Shown piece by piece: positions 12,463 through 23,607 of a stretch of DNA of 64,000 nucleotides (the first letter of the stretch is position 1; each line of letters begins with the position of its first letter). Under the pieces are notes generated by a model. The model saw only the letters and a program-made list of their open reading frames with translations, made no database searches and was not told where the DNA came from. Source of the stretch: Cymbomonas tetramitiformis (taxonomy: Eukaryota > Chlorophyta > Pyramimonadophyceae > Pyramimonadales > Pyramimonadaceae); the NCBI GenBank assembly GCA_001247695.2, contig LGRX02034684.1, positions 1 to 64,000 on the forward strand, read 5' to 3'. Both the position numbers and the translations under genes were made by a program.

Positions 12463-12714
12463 CACCACCTAGGGTGGTGACCGGAGCTAGTAGTGAACGA
12501 AGCAAACAAACTCCCTACTTAACTTCAGGAGGAAACTGTAGCACAACTGGGGGCCTGTACTCTTGGTCAGGGCGGTCCCAGGTCACAGCAAGATTGTCAG
12601 ATACTGCTGTTACTTTGCTAAAACCCTAAACACAGCTCAAATGTAGAGAGCCCTTCTGCACATCTAGGAGGCTATACTACAGCTAACTCCCAGGCAGGCA
12701 CGGCGTGAATAATT

Positions 12715-15021
12715 CTAGCCACTAGTGGTCTTCGGAGCTGTCTGCCCGGCTCGGAGCAGCGTGACTGTGAAGCAGTTGCCGGCCCCCGGGGCCGGTGATG
12801 AATCATTCGTAGAAGAAATTGACGAGTTCTCGATCACGGGAGGCTGCACCGCACCGGGATGCTGCCAAGTGCCGCCCGACGGTGGAGCCTCGTCATCTGA
12901 AGACGAAGCCGGCGACAGCGGAGGGCCGTCCACAAACAACTCGGCAGGCGGTGGCGGCCCGGGATGCCACGGCATCGGAGCCATGTAGAGGCCCTGCCGT
13001 CTCTGCTCCCGCCGTTGGCGACGAGGTGGGATAGCACACGGCACGGCATGAACCATGTCAGTCGGCGAAGCCTCCGTAGCCGGGATCGCCGAGGTAGTCC
13101 ACGTAGCACCACCGACCGGTGGAGCCGTGCATGTGTGCGCATCGGCACCACCGACACCGGCAACGGCGTGCGGTGCGGCGGCGGCACAGATTACAAAGAG
13201 TGCGCACACCAAGGAGGAAGTGAGGAGAGACCTCGCGAACCTCGGAATGCCGTTCCCGCAGCCGTAGCGTGGCCGCGGCGGTGTCACCGAGGCATCTTCG
13301 TCGTCATCGTCGCTCGTAGCGCGAGACGCGGGCTTGTAGTCGATCACGCGTTCCGTCTCCCCAACCGCGGAGAGCAAATTCATGCTCGGGGCCGGTTCGT
13401 CGGGCACCAATGCAATCCCCGTGCCCTCAATGAAGTCGGCAAACGTGCGGGTGACGGGAGGGCAGAAGGGGTTTGGCGGACCAGTCCAATCCCCCTCGGA
13501 CCCAACCGACGCAGGCGGGGAGTGTGCGGACGGCTCCGACACCACCGGCACGTCGGCAGTGAAGGTGTTGATGTTGAACGTGGAAGCTCCAGCCGCGTGC
13601 GCCATCGCAGAGAACTCGGCGATGGCGGACACGAGGACCTCACCGTCCTCCTCGCAGAACGAGCACGCGGAGAGATCGGTGAAGACCTCCGGCTTCCCGC
13701 CCGCAAGCATGCAGAGGGCGTCGAATTCCACGGGGTCGCCGTTGTCGATGGCGTGTTGGAACCTCGCGGCCAACACGGAGTTCTCGGCCTCCTCGGCGAA
13801 GGCGAAGGCGAAGGCCGAGAGTCCGGTCCTGCCCCCGTTTGGGCAGTCCCTGTGCCAATGCCTCGCCTTCCCCTTAGCACACACCTGATTTTGGCAGTAC
13901 GGGATCGCCGCACCGCTGTCGCGGTGGAAGGCCACCTTCCGTGAGACGGACTGAGACCAATTCCCCCCTTTGGGGAGGGGCGAGGCTGCGAAACGGGTCT
14001 TGACCCGGCGGTCCGGTTTGTCCGCGCGAGGGGTAAACCCCCGCGGAGACGATTCGGATTCGGCGGTGACGAGGAAGGTGGCCAACTGCCTCTTCAAGTC
14101 GAGCACCATGGTCCGCAAGTCCGCGATCTCACTCGCCGCACCCGACTCATCGACGCCCTTCTCCATGAAGTGCGTGCCGTGGGAGTACCGGTGTGCGGAT
14201 GCGGTGGCGGTGCCCGCCCGCACGTGCTCGCCGTAGCACTCCCGCACCCACTGCTGAATGGTGAGTAGGTCGTGGGCGGCTCGTTGGTCGTGAAGGAGCA
14301 AACGGGACACCACCGGCTGGTAGAAGGTGGCGTCGAGGGCTTTGATGAAAAGGGACTTCACGTCCTCGTCCTGGAGCGTCGACCTGGTCCTAGCAGCTTT
14401 GAGCGCGGCGTTGAAGTCCTCAATGGGTCCATGAGGGTCCACGCCCGCAACGATGCGGACGGCAAACATGTCCGCTTGCCCCTGGAAGGGGTCCCCGACC
14501 GGGATCATCCGACGGGCGAACTCGAGTAGGACACGCTTACCGTCTGCTGGGAAGCTGGCGCCGGACGAGTCCAACCAGTCCGCTGCGGGCGACGAGGGGT
14601 CGATCAGCAGCTCGATCGTGGAGAACAATAAATTGTTGGCCTCCACGCGGACGGCCAAAGTAGCGTCGTCCAGCGTGAAGAGTGGGAGGAAACCGGTGTC
14701 CTCAGTGACGAATGCTGCCTGCAGGGCAGAGACCATCCTCGTGAAGATGGCCGCCGCGTGGGGCTCCGCACCGGAAAATCTCCCCTCTTTGCCGTCGAAC
14801 AACTTGCGCTGGACGTGCTTCGCCACCTTCATGTCGAAGTGCTCCCGCTGTAAGGTGCGCACCGATGCCAGAAATGTAGCACCCGCCGAATTAGCGGCCG
14901 GCTGTGCCGCTGTCGGGGTCGCGGGCGTGTTGGCATGCCTGGCAGCAACGGAGTCAAAGATCGTACTTAATGTGCGGCGGCGATGCGCCATGCTAGCCGT
15001 TGATCTAGTAGAAGCAACCAT
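12715..15021 (-). CDS. Gag-like polyprotein of TR-GAG 1
   Basis: Structural (nucleocapsid-type) protein of the element, 768 residues from the ATG at 15021. The frame is open further upstream to 15246, but MVASTRSTASMAHRR aligns with the start of the related protein at 20331, which decides the start. An N-terminal RRTLSTIFDSVAARHANTPA segment is followed by a helical capsid-like region (KSLFIKALDATFYQPVVSRL, IQQWVRECYGEH). A zinc knuckle of C-x4-C-x8-H-x2-C form follows (CQNQVCAKGKARHWHRDC). Near the C-terminus YGCGNGIPRF precedes a hydrophobic segment (SLVCALFVICAAAAP). No protease or polymerase follows the stop. Confidence 0.8.
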   Translation of the reverse strand: MVASTRSTASMAHRRRTLSTIFDSVAARHANTPATPTAAQPAANSAGATFLASVRTLQREHFDMKVAKHVQRKLFDGKEGRFSGAEPHAAAIFTRMVSALQAAFVTEDTGFLPLFTLDDATLAVRVEANNLLFSTIELLIDPSSPAADWLDSSGASFPADGKRVLLEFARRMIPVGDPFQGQADMFAVRIVAGVDPHGPIEDFNAALKAARTRSTLQDEDVKSLFIKALDATFYQPVVSRLLLHDQRAAHDLLTIQQWVRECYGEHVRAGTATASAHRYSHGTHFMEKGVDESGAASEIADLRTMVLDLKRQLATFLVTAESESSPRGFTPRADKPDRRVKTRFAASPLPKGGNWSQSVSRKVAFHRDSGAAIPYCQNQVCAKGKARHWHRDCPNGGRTGLSAFAFAFAEEAENSVLAARFQHAIDNGDPVEFDALCMLAGGKPEVFTDLSACSFCEEDGEVLVSAIAEFSAMAHAAGASTFNINTFTADVPVVSEPSAHSPPASVGSEGDWTGPPNPFCPPVTRTFADFIEGTGIALVPDEPAPSMNLLSAVGETERVIDYKPASRATSDDDDEDASVTPPRPRYGCGNGIPRFARSLLTSSLVCALFVICAAAAPHAVAGVGGADAHTCTAPPVGGATWTTSAIPATEASPTDMVHAVPCAIPPRRQRREQRRQGLYMAPMPWHPGPPPPAELFVDGPPLSPASSSDDEAPPSGGTWQHPGAVQPPVIENSSISSTNDSSPAPGAGNCFTVTLLRAGQTAPKTTSG

Positions 15022-15409
15022 GATGAAGAAGACTACAGGGGTGGAGTGAGGCAAGAAGACGTGGGGAAAAAATGCGGTAGTCTTGGGCGGCCAAGAAATG
15101 TGGTGGGTCGTCGATACGGCTGCCGTGAGAGAGCAGAAATTTCGAGAAGTCGTGTGGTAGATGGCGGCCGATACGAAACGGTGTGGTGACCAACCAGGAT
15201 GCGTAAACCAATCCAACGTTAAATCCCGTAGAAAAAATGTCCTCAAAGGCCTTCAGCTAGCCGTAAATCAACCCACAAAACTTAGGCCATACCCGCGACT
15301 GCCGGCACTCCCACGCGCGGAGCGCCTCACTCCATCCCAAGCGTCCGGCTTTAGCCAATCATCCTCGCGGTGTCGCGGTGGCTAAATAAAACGTAAGTGG
15401 GGTCAAACC

Positions 15410-15620
15410 TGTCAGATATATAGTCGGGTGTATATATCGGATAACGGAGAATAAACCCTGAGTTAAGGGTTTCGATATCAGAACGGTAAAAGTCTCAGAT
15501 TGATAAAAGAGGTACACATAAATACTAACGGGTGTTTCCCGTCTACTGGTGACGGTCACCCAGCCTACTATAGGAAGTGACAAGTGACATATTTTGACTG
15601 TCGGTGTGTCACATCCAGCA
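15410..15620 (-). repeat. 5' LTR of TR-GAG 1
   Basis: 211-bp LTR. On the minus strand it is followed by GGTTTGACCCC, where a primer-binding site would be expected; I cannot assign a tRNA. Confidence 0.9.
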
Positions 15621-15872
15621 GTGGTGGTGTTTAACAAAAACACGTCTCGCCTGTTTTTGGTGTGTTGCCTACAAATTCTTGAAAGTTTTTTGAGGAGTGG
15701 TTTAATCTTACCACGTGGAACACCTATCGTGTTGAGGACAGTACCAAAAAGAGGAGGGAAGTATCCCATGAGTGTAAGAATTTTAGGCCATTTCACGGTG
15801 CTTATAAAGGGCTTGGAATTTGCATTGGCGATTGTCGTGTCGTGGTGACCACCATAATAGGGCTCAATATCA

Positions 15873-18100
15873 CTATGGTGATAAGGATGGTCTTGAGTGG
15901 GCCATGGACAAAGCGAAGACCTTGTCGCTTTCGTTCAGAACTTCATTCCAAATATCAGGGCAAACTCCTGTGTATTCTAGCCTCTTCTTCGTGACTCTGG
16001 ACTTGGGAAGGACGTTAAGGAACCATCTGGCAATCTTTTTCTGTGTAGGCCTCCAGTCAAAGGCTGGTTGGGTATCACTGGGTGCACTGTCTATAGCTAT
16101 GATAACAACATCCGAAAAGTCATCCGTATAGCATCCACCACCTGGAAGAACGTAGGGGTCATCACCCGTCCAATAACCATGTGGGATAAATGGAATAGTG
16201 TTATGCGGGAATCTGAAAACAAGTTTAAAGTCTTTATCGAACCATCTTTTTTGGTTTTTGGGAGACGGCGGAAGGATCCATGTTCCTGAAAATCCAGGGA
16301 CGGTGTTGGCCGCTTTATGTCCCATTTTCAAGGTAGTCATAACCGCCGAAGATTTGCCCTTATCTTTCCCATCAAAGGGGGGATTTCCATAAACGATTCT
16401 GCCAATGCCTGTTATCGGGTCCACGTAGGCATCCCAAGCGAGACCATCAAAGCCTATTTTCCCATGATGGCAGAAGGGCCTGAGGGCTTTTTTCATTCTT
16501 GTGGTGGGTATGCATCTTCTCGAGTGAATTCTAGGGTGGGTATTTAGTGGGTTGGAGAAAAGTTCACAACCGTTTTTGTCCAGGTTTCTGTCATCCACCA
16601 AAATATCTAAGAGGCTCCTTCTGATTGCGTGGCAGTTTTTAGGATCTCCCGATTCAAACTTACATGCATTGAGTGCTTCATGAATTATATCGTGTGCCCT
16701 ATTCGAGTACTCCGCAAGTGAGCATGGGACTGCTTTGTTGGAAAGGCGGTGCCAGGCCAAAAGTTTCCAAAACTCTTTCTTTTGGACATGTTGAAGTTCG
16801 GGATATTTAATTGTTCCCGTGACATGGTCCACTTCGGGTTTAGCGGTCACAGCAATGGTATTCTTTTTTGAACTCGATGGTCGGTACATGCTAGCTTCCG
16901 GGAGAGCGTGTAAGTATAATTCCTCATTCATTTCCTGTCTTAGGTCAGCAAGTGGAAAAAGTTTCGATGGCTGTGTTTTGATGTATGTGGTACCTTTCCC
17001 AGGGTTTAGGAGTTCAGGCTTTTCTGAGATTTCTTCAGCAATGATTTTCCTTAGTTCGACATCCTGGGTTGTTCTAAGATTATACAAGCTATTATTATGT
17101 CCTGAGCATTCAAGTTGGATGTGTTCGAAGGTGCATTTTGTATTCTGTTGGCAGTGGGGGCAGTTTTCAGTTTCGATTTTCCCCAGTTTAAATAAACGTG
17201 CTGGAGAGGCTTGGAGACCCAGGAGTTCTCTGCTTCTAGAAGCAGTGAAAGCTTTAGGTGTTATTTTGGAAATGTCTTTAGTGGGGGTAATGTTATTCTC
17301 GTTGAGCATCCTCAAGTACTTCCCTTGAGACTGTAGAGTTCTCCAATTATGATAGTGTGAGAGACGTTGGATTCTTCTAATGTGACTGCGGATATCACCT
17401 AAAATAGGGACCTCAAAAAAGAATAAAGAGAAGGGCAGTTCCTCGGCAGGGTCGTAGCGGGAGATGTCTAAACAACCCCCTCTGAATGAGGCTCTTTTGG
17501 CAGTACGGTCCACTCTGTCATGGACTTTGTCATTATTGTGACCCCTGATCCATTTAAGGATGATTTTACTGTGGTCTCCTTCACTGTAGAAGCCAAGTTC
17601 TTCTAACAGTAGGCGAACAGCCTGCACATCTCTGCGGTTAGCTTCACGTAATTTGTCCAGGGCACTCATGGATCTGCCATCCTTTGTTACAGCAGATATT
17701 GCGGCCATGGAGTCAATGGCATGTACCATTGGAGTCATGGATTTGAGGAGTTTCTCTTTTTGTTCTGTGAGTAAGAATCGCAGTCCCGCAATTTCAGCAG
17801 ATGTGCTACTAGGGTTTTGGATATCTTCCTTGATAAGAAGCCCGGGTGCGGCGAAAGTTCTTGAGGGAGGAATATTCATCTTCCGCACAAGTGGCATTCC
17901 GTTGTCAAAGATTTTTATGGCATATGCTGCACCACTGCATGCTGATTTTTTACCGGCAAATACAGTAGGGAACCATCGCTTGCCATATCATAATCCTCCA
18001 TTTGTTTGCTCTTTTCAGCAGGGGGGGTAGATTCTTCTTCTGAGTCGCTAGGGCAGCTGTATTCACTTTCTTCTTCCGCAGTTTTGTTTTTCATTCTGGC
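15873..18100 (-). pseudogene. LINE C-terminus: RNase H, zinc knuckle, NPPF methylase-like domain
   Basis: The 3' part of a non-LTR retrotransposon ORF2. The open frame 17897-15873 (674 residues) begins inside an RNase H domain: DSMAAISAV, then WIRGHNNDKVHDRVDRTAKR, the last catalytic region. A CPHCQQNTKCTFEHIQLEC zinc knuckle follows. The last third contains GKIGFDGLAW and IGRIVYGNPPFDG, where NPPF is the motif IV signature of N6-adenine methyltransferases, then PHGYWTGDDPYVLPGG. Upstream, the first RNase H motif (ASDGS) lies in a different frame at about 17985-18020 and frames 18050-18480 are broken. The element is dead and lacks its RT domain here. TR-GAG 1 sits in its 3' flank. Confidence 0.7.
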
Positions 18101-18499
18101 AATAATGGTCTCATACTGTCTGTCTGAGATGTACAGTAATCATAGTGTGAGTTAATATCACTAACTTTAGCAAGAACAAAAGAGGGCGGGTCCATATGGT
18201 CATTATATTCGAAAATGGAACCTACTGGAATTAGGATGCAGCCGTCATTGGTGATGCTATATTCAAAGTCGTATTGAAGCCTATTGGTTCCTTCGATTTT
18301 GACAAAGACATTAGGGTTTTTGGCATTGTTACTGTATTCTGTATACAGTATTGGATTGACATGGCCTCTAAGTCAATATTGGTAATGTGGATAAGAGAGA
18401 TGGAATCTCGGTCACCATTTCCTTTCCAATGAAACTCACCCGTGTCCGGGGGTACTATGCTGTCTCTATATTGTTTCTTGACATATCTGGCCTGATGAG

Positions 18500-19199
18500 G
18501 TAAGGTGCTATTTCTTTTTATTTACATATATAAGTACAGAGAGATCGAATGCTTCGTATCACCAACTAGCCTATGGAGGAGGCTCAAAGGTTCAAATCTG
18601 GAATCAAATATTTCGTCGTTCCCACCGTTCGACGGCTAGTTGCGGATGCTGAATTCACGATTTGGGCATACAACTTTCTGATGGTCGCAACTTGAAGCAG
18701 TGCTGCGATCAAGGCGCTGCGGACCGGTCCTTGACTCATCGGGGTCGTGAAAATGGGTACCCGGACCTACGGGGGACCTATACCTCTTTTCTCGCGGGGC
18801 TTATGCCGCTCCAGGGTGGATCGTATGGCCCGGACAGTCTGGGACCGTGCCGGACCTATGGCGGACCTACGTCGACTCTCAGATTAAGAATGATAATATC
18901 GGAGTTCAGACGTTCAAACCCTTTATGAGCGTTGCAGCGGCTGCTCGTGTCACGTGGCTATCATACCGTTTTAATGATGCGTGGCATGTATGTGTTTTCA
19001 AATACATTCAGAGATCCGGCAAGCTCAAGGGGTGGCATGCGGTTTATTATACACATGATAGACTGATTTATGAGCACTGTTTGACGATTGATACGTATGG
19101 CATCGACCAGGATTGGATTTTTGTTAAGAAAGACTCCAGTGCGACTCGCAAAGGGAAAGACGATTAGACGTGTGGGGTCCACGATCCATTTGCATTACT
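18500..19199 (+). other. Unassigned stretch with a 106-residue ORF
   Basis: An ORF at 18847-19167 reads VTWLSYRFNDAWHVCVFKYI and later GWHAVYYTHDRLIYEHCLTI, protein-like but not recognised. It runs up to the start of the LTR at 19200, so it may be flanking sequence truncated by that insertion. The GGACC-rich block 18770-18870 (GGACCTACGGGGGACCTA) is locally repetitive. Confidence 0.3.
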
Positions 19200-19450
19200 T
19201 GCTGAAATCTGTAAAGGCAGCCCTGACCGGGATTCCCGGTGCAGGCCCCTATGACAGACTCCTAGGCCAACACTGGACTGCTGACTGATCTATAGGTTCG
19301 TGCTGTGACACACGCTGTGTCACAGGTAGGCTAGACTCCGAAACCGTCCGAGACCGTTCCGGGTATATCTAGCTTAGGGTTTATTTATCTAATGAGTTTA
19401 TCCACACAGTTCGGGAGTTTCTGATATCTAGTGAACTAGGATATTCCGGT
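19200..19450 (+). repeat. 5' LTR of TR-GAG 3 (right end uncertain)
   Basis: It starts TGCTGAAATCTG, and the matching 3' copy covers only its first 32 bases, so the length cannot be fixed. It contains a hairpin, CTGTGACACACGCTGTGTCACAG, near 19303-19325. Confidence 0.55.
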
Positions 19451-19768
19451 AGGTCGTGGCCCCATTCACGCTTTTATTCCACTTGCTGATTTGGCCATGC
19501 GATTGGCTAAACGGCCGCTTGGAGAGGTGGTGCGCACGGGCGCGTTTGGGTGCGACTAGGAATTACGGTATGAGCTGTTTGCGGTAAGCGACTGGGAGTG
19601 GCGGCCATGGGGACCGCGCCTCGTTACGGACTAGTCCTAGCAATGTTCGGATTCAGTTTTGCACCGGCACTGACCCTGCTGGTTACTGTTCTTTGGGCTG
19701 GTGTTCGCGACACCTTCGACTTCGACGACATCTTCGAGTGCCCCTCGCCGCTCCACTCTCTTCGCTCC

Positions 19769-19939
19769 TGCTGGAAGTGACGCCCCGACTGTCACTCCTA
19801 TAGTTAGGGTGTATGACTGTCACCGGTCCCGGAACCCTAGACCCCGAACATATAACGGGAAGACTCGGTATTCTCCTGTTCCGTTTATCTATTCTGATTA
19901 CCGCACTCCGAATATACAGTCAAGCTGATATATTCAGCA
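19769..19939 (+). repeat. 5' LTR of TR-GAG 2
   Basis: 171 bp, apparently identical to 44378-44548. Confidence 0.95.
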
Positions 19940-20330
19940 GGTTTGGTACCACGCACGCTTAATTTTACACTGCGACTTTGGCCATGATTGGCTAAACACC
20001 GACGCTTGAGATGGGGTGAGGGACCCGCGTTAGAGGGGCTTTCGGTACGGGCGGTATGGCTCAGTTACGGACGCACGGTTGATTGGACATGATTGGGCAG
20101 CGCTGACGACAGCTTATTTTCCGTGCAGTATCGTTGGGCTCGATTTTGTTGTTTCTGGTCTCTAGAACACCGTCCGACATTGATCGCGTCCTTTCGTTCC
20201 ACACGACCGCGTGAAATTTGCTGTTTCCCTGATTATCCTCGACGACCCGCCGCAACTCGCTAGCCGTCGCCCACGCCGTTAGCCGCACCTTGCATGTTCC
20301 ACCTCACCCTGTCTCTGCAGTCATTTCGCT

Positions 20331-21859
20331 ATGGGTACTTCTACGAGATCGCACACTGCGGCCGCACGCCGCTCACTAGTTACAATTTTCGACGATGCCG
20401 CGGCTCGACATGCAACCACGCCAGCCACTCCTACGGTTACGGCTACACCGACTGCCCAGTCGGCAGGGGCACTGTTCCTCGACGCGGTCAGACGTCTGGC
20501 GAAGGAATCCTTCGACGAGCGCGCCGCCAAGCTCGTCATCAAGAAGGTGTACGACGACAAACATGGGCGTTTCGATGGTACGGAGGTGAACGTCGGCTCC
20601 GTTTTCGCCCGTCTTGTGCTGGCATTACGGGACATTTTCGTCACTGAGGAGTCCGCGTTTTCCTCTTTGTTCGACCTGGATGATGCCACACTCCCCGTAC
20701 GCGCTGAGGCGAACAAGCTCTTGTTTTCGACACTGGAATTCATCGTTGCTCCGGTGTCACCCGCAGCAGACTGGATGGAGTCTTCGGCGGAGGCACACCC
20801 GTTCGATGGGAAACGGGTGTTGCTGGAGATCGCCAGAATGCTCCTGGATTCCGGCGGCCCCTTCCAGGGCACCGCGGACCTTCTGGCCATCAAGATCAAC
20901 CAGTTCGACCCGTCGCGGGCTATCGCCGCCTTCAACGCCGCTCTCCGGTCCGCTCGGCGGAAAAGCACTCTCGACGACATGGAGGTCAAGTCCCTCTTCA
21001 TCAAGTCCCTCGACCCGGTTTTCTACGCCCCAGTCGTCAACCGGCTGCTGTTACACGACCAACGTGCGGCGGAGTCCCTTGCCACCATTCAGCAATGGAC
21101 CCGTGAGTGCTACGCACAAAACGGGACGGACTCGCACGTCCCGCCTGCTGCGCGCACGGTCTCCGCCCTCACTATGGTTAGGCAGAGCGACGCCGAGGAC
21201 TACAAGGCCGTCTTCGGCGAGCTCCGCGACCAAATCTACGACATGAAGAAGGAGCTGAAGGCCCTTCACAACCGTCTCGACGACACGAAGGGCTACACGC
21301 CCCGCAACGACAAGAAGAACACCATCGGACGCGGTGGACATGGTGACGGCTACCGCTTCGCGGCGAAGCCCCTCCCCGAGCACGGTAACTTCCCGCAGAC
21401 CTTCCGTGGGAAGTCTTCGGGTAAAGTGGCTTTCCACAAACCCACCGGTACGTTCGTTCCGTTGTGCCGGCACCCGGCATGCTCCGCTACGGCGGAGAAG
21501 CATTGGCATCGGGACTGCCCGAACGGCGGGCCACGCGGACATGTTGGCGCACACGGTTTCAGCATTGCGGACAGCGAGAACGACGTGCTCGCCATGATGT
21601 TCCAGAACGCCGTGGGCGACGACGACGCCGCCCGTTTCGACGCCGTCTGCTACATTGCGGACGGGAAACCGGAGCTCTACGACACCGCCTCCGCCTTCTC
21701 CTTCGCTGTCGCCGAGGAGCGGGTGCCCGACACCATCGACGAGTACCTGGGGTACCGCCAGCCCGCTGACACCCGCCTCGGGGTTTGCGCGGTTGGTGGT
21801 GCTACGAACATCCACAACTTCAAGATTCATGACGGAGTCCGTGACGGGGGATTAATATC
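20331..21859 (+). pseudogene. Gag-like protein of TR-GAG 2, N-terminal part (interrupted)
   Basis: Paralogue of the gag at 12715-15021. The start MGTSTRSHTAAARRSL, the region KSLFIKSLDPVFYAPVVNRL with IQQWTRECYAQN, and the zinc knuckle CRHPACSATAEKHWHRDC (C-x4-C-x8-H-x2-C) are shared. The frame runs into the terminal inverted repeat of the giant element at 21860 and stops within it at 21965. The C-terminal part is at 43272-44126. Confidence 0.85.
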
Positions 21860-22095
21860 GGTCCAAGATTTCGTCCGTCCGTCCGTCCAAAAACTCGTCC
21901 GTCCAAGATTCCGTCCAACTGGACGGACCAATTTTTGGACGGACGGACGGACCAAACATTCTTAACATTCTAAGATTTTCAAAATTAGGGCTCCCATACT
22001 TAAGCCCATACTTAAGGAGGGTAACGCGTCGGCCCGCGTCGACGCCTGCGTTTTCCCATACTTAAGAAAATTTAAATTTTTCTTCATACTTAAGG
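21860..22095 (+). repeat. Left terminal inverted repeat of the outer element
   Basis: The outer part is built of GTCCGTCC/GGACGGAC iterations; the inner part carries four CATACTTAAG motifs and a GTCGACGC block. It is mirrored at 42996-43265. Confidence 0.9.
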
Positions 22096-22205
22096 AATAT
22101 ACACTGACTCCCCCCTCCCACCCTGACCAGGAACTCAGGGGGTATAACCCAGTCGCATGCGAGTGTCAAACGTGCGTCAGGGAGTCGAACCCAACGACAG
22201 AGCTT

Positions 22206-22225
22206 GACAATCGTATACGATTGTC
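22206..22225. promoter_or_regulatory. Element palindrome, upstream of 22392 gene
   Basis: Exact GACAATCGTATACGATTGTC, 167 bp before the ATG at 22392. An ATATATATAT box lies between (about 22295-22305). Confidence 0.7.
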
Positions 22226-22391
22226 ACACGTCAGTCTGGGTGTCAGGTGTGCTTCACATAGACATATCGGGGCGTCCAAGGTTCCGAGTTTTAGAATATA
22301 TATATTGGAGGAGTCGTAACCGGAGGTCATTTGCACACACCTGCGTTCGTCACATAGAACCACAACCCGCACCTTAGACTACCTCACCAGT

Positions 22392-22892
22392 ATGCCCAAT
22401 ATTGGAATATTGCAGTATTGGATATGGCCTTTCGATACTTTTACGTTTCGCGACTGCCAGTTACAACAAGCCCAATGGGTTCCTGAAGACCGTTTAATTC
22501 TCCGCTTGTGGCGGCAAGCACGGCAACAAGCTGAAGAAGACTGGGAGGACTTCGGGCAACATGCAGTTAATCTCAGGACCTATCACTGGTGGAGTTTTTG
22601 GCCGATGTACGTCCACGGCCGTAGATCCAGCGAAAGGTTCGGTGTGAGGCATCTCGTGTACTGGTATGAGGGCGGGTGGATCTACCACCGATACTCAGAT
22701 TTGGAGTGGCGGGGTTGGCGAAATAGACACCGCTACAGCGAAACTACGCACGGTGCCCTGACAGAGCTGGAAAGCGATCTGCTGCAGGAAGATGAAAGGA
22801 GATGCGCAGTTTGCGGGCGTATGTTCAGAATCTGCACCCTAACTCGCATAATTGATGCTAGCGCGTGCAATGAGGAGACGTATGCTTGGTAG
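22392..22892 (+). CDS. Trp/Tyr-rich protein with C-terminal CxxC, unknown
   Basis: 166 residues, not recognised. It is unusually rich in Trp, Tyr and Arg (TYHWWSFWPMYVHG, YWYEGGWIYHRYSDLEWRG) and ends with a possible metal-binding CAVCGRMF and later DASACNEE. There is no signal peptide or membrane helix. It is the first gene inside the left end of the outer element, preceded by the shared palindrome and an AT-rich TATA-like box. It is probably an accessory protein; function unknown. Confidence 0.55.
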   Translation: MPNIGILQYWIWPFDTFTFRDCQLQQAQWVPEDRLILRLWRQARQQAEEDWEDFGQHAVNLRTYHWWSFWPMYVHGRRSSERFGVRHLVYWYEGGWIYHRYSDLEWRGWRNRHRYSETTHGALTELESDLLQEDERRCAVCGRMFRICTLTRIIDASACNEETYAW

Positions 22893-22999
22893 CTAACACT
22901 TATGTCACGTGACAGTACACAAATAAACCGTATATTTACATGTATGGAAAACAATAAGTTTCACGCCGTGCATACCAAAACTACCCTCCGGACACTTCT

Positions 23000-23019
23000 G
23001 ACAATCGTACACGATTGTC
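23000..23019. promoter_or_regulatory. Element palindrome, one-base variant
   Basis: GACAATCGTACACGATTGTC, one change from the consensus, 105 bp before the ATG at 23124. GTTATATAAC lies between. Confidence 0.65.
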
Positions 23020-23123
23020 AACACCGTGTTGGAAGGAAGTCCCGCGAAGTTTATTGTTATATAACTAATGTTACATGTCTTATATTCATTTATTTTCGCA
23101 GTAAAAACCTAGCCTCCTACAAT

Positions 23124-23519
23124 ATGAATACTCCTCAGTTCATGGAAGACGCACTTGTTGAACTTGAACGTATGTATATCGAATACGAAAAATGCAGTGT
23201 GTGCCATTCCTGGAATTTGTTCTTATATCGCGAGGAAGTGTTCGTTGATCCTGCGCTGTTTCCTACCCATGACCCCTCTGAGGCTAAATGGAGGTTTATC
23301 CGCGAGACTCGGGAAACATGGTATTTTCAACTGTTGGATGCGCATCGGTATCCTGCCACTACTGCGCAATATACGTACACTCCAACGCACGCCAACCCTG
23401 GCGCACTCACCCAAAAAATAATGGCGGTTCCCACAGATTTCATTCCGGAGTTGATTGACCAGGGCACAGGCTGTAATCCCGAACCTGATGACGACGGAAA
23501 GTGGTGCAATTGCCGTTAG
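23124..23519 (+). CDS. Small CxxC protein, paralogue 1
   Basis: 131 residues from the ATG at 23124. The frame is open upstream to 22902, but the palindrome and a TATA-like box lie in that stretch, so the inner ATG is preferred. It contains CSVCHSWNLFLYREE, a helix-like WRFIRETRETWYFQLLDAHR, VPTDFIPELI, and ends GKWCNCR. It aligns along its length with the next gene (23608-24039). It is probably a small zinc-binding protein; role unknown. Confidence 0.6.
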   Translation: MNTPQFMEDALVELERMYIEYEKCSVCHSWNLFLYREEVFVDPALFPTHDPSEAKWRFIRETRETWYFQLLDAHRYPATTAQYTYTPTHANPGALTQKIMAVPTDFIPELIDQGTGCNPEPDDDGKWCNCR

Positions 23520-23607
23520 GAAAAAAATACCTGGCTCCCATGCCTACTTGAGACGTGTTGTAGCGAGTTTTAATCATTTATTTTCGCGTTGAAGAACTTC
23601 CTGAGAA

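Larger units (their letters stand above)
12252..15620 (-). mobile_element. TR-GAG 1: gag-only LTR retrotransposon
   Basis: Complete non-autonomous LTR element on the minus strand. The 5' LTR is 15620-15410 and the 3' LTR is 12462-12252, both 211 bp, beginning TGCTGG and ending TGACA, with one difference noticed (GAGTG versus GGGTG). A 5-bp target duplication GTGGT (plus strand) flanks it at 12247-12251 and 15621-15625. One ORF (gag-like) fills the interior; there is no protease, integrase, RT or RNase H. The sequence before the 3' LTR is the near-palindrome CACCACCCTAGGTGGTG. It inserted in the 3' flank of the LINE relic at 15.9-18.1 kb. Confidence 0.9.

Noticed and set aside
12964..13944. 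Long plus-strand ORF opposite gag 1, and similar ORFs opposite the other gag genes
   Set aside because: Antisense shadows of GC-rich coding sequence; no start context or recognisable protein.
15412..15796. 145-residue minus-strand ORF as a gene
   Set aside because: It mostly reads through the 5' LTR of TR-GAG 1 and its flank.
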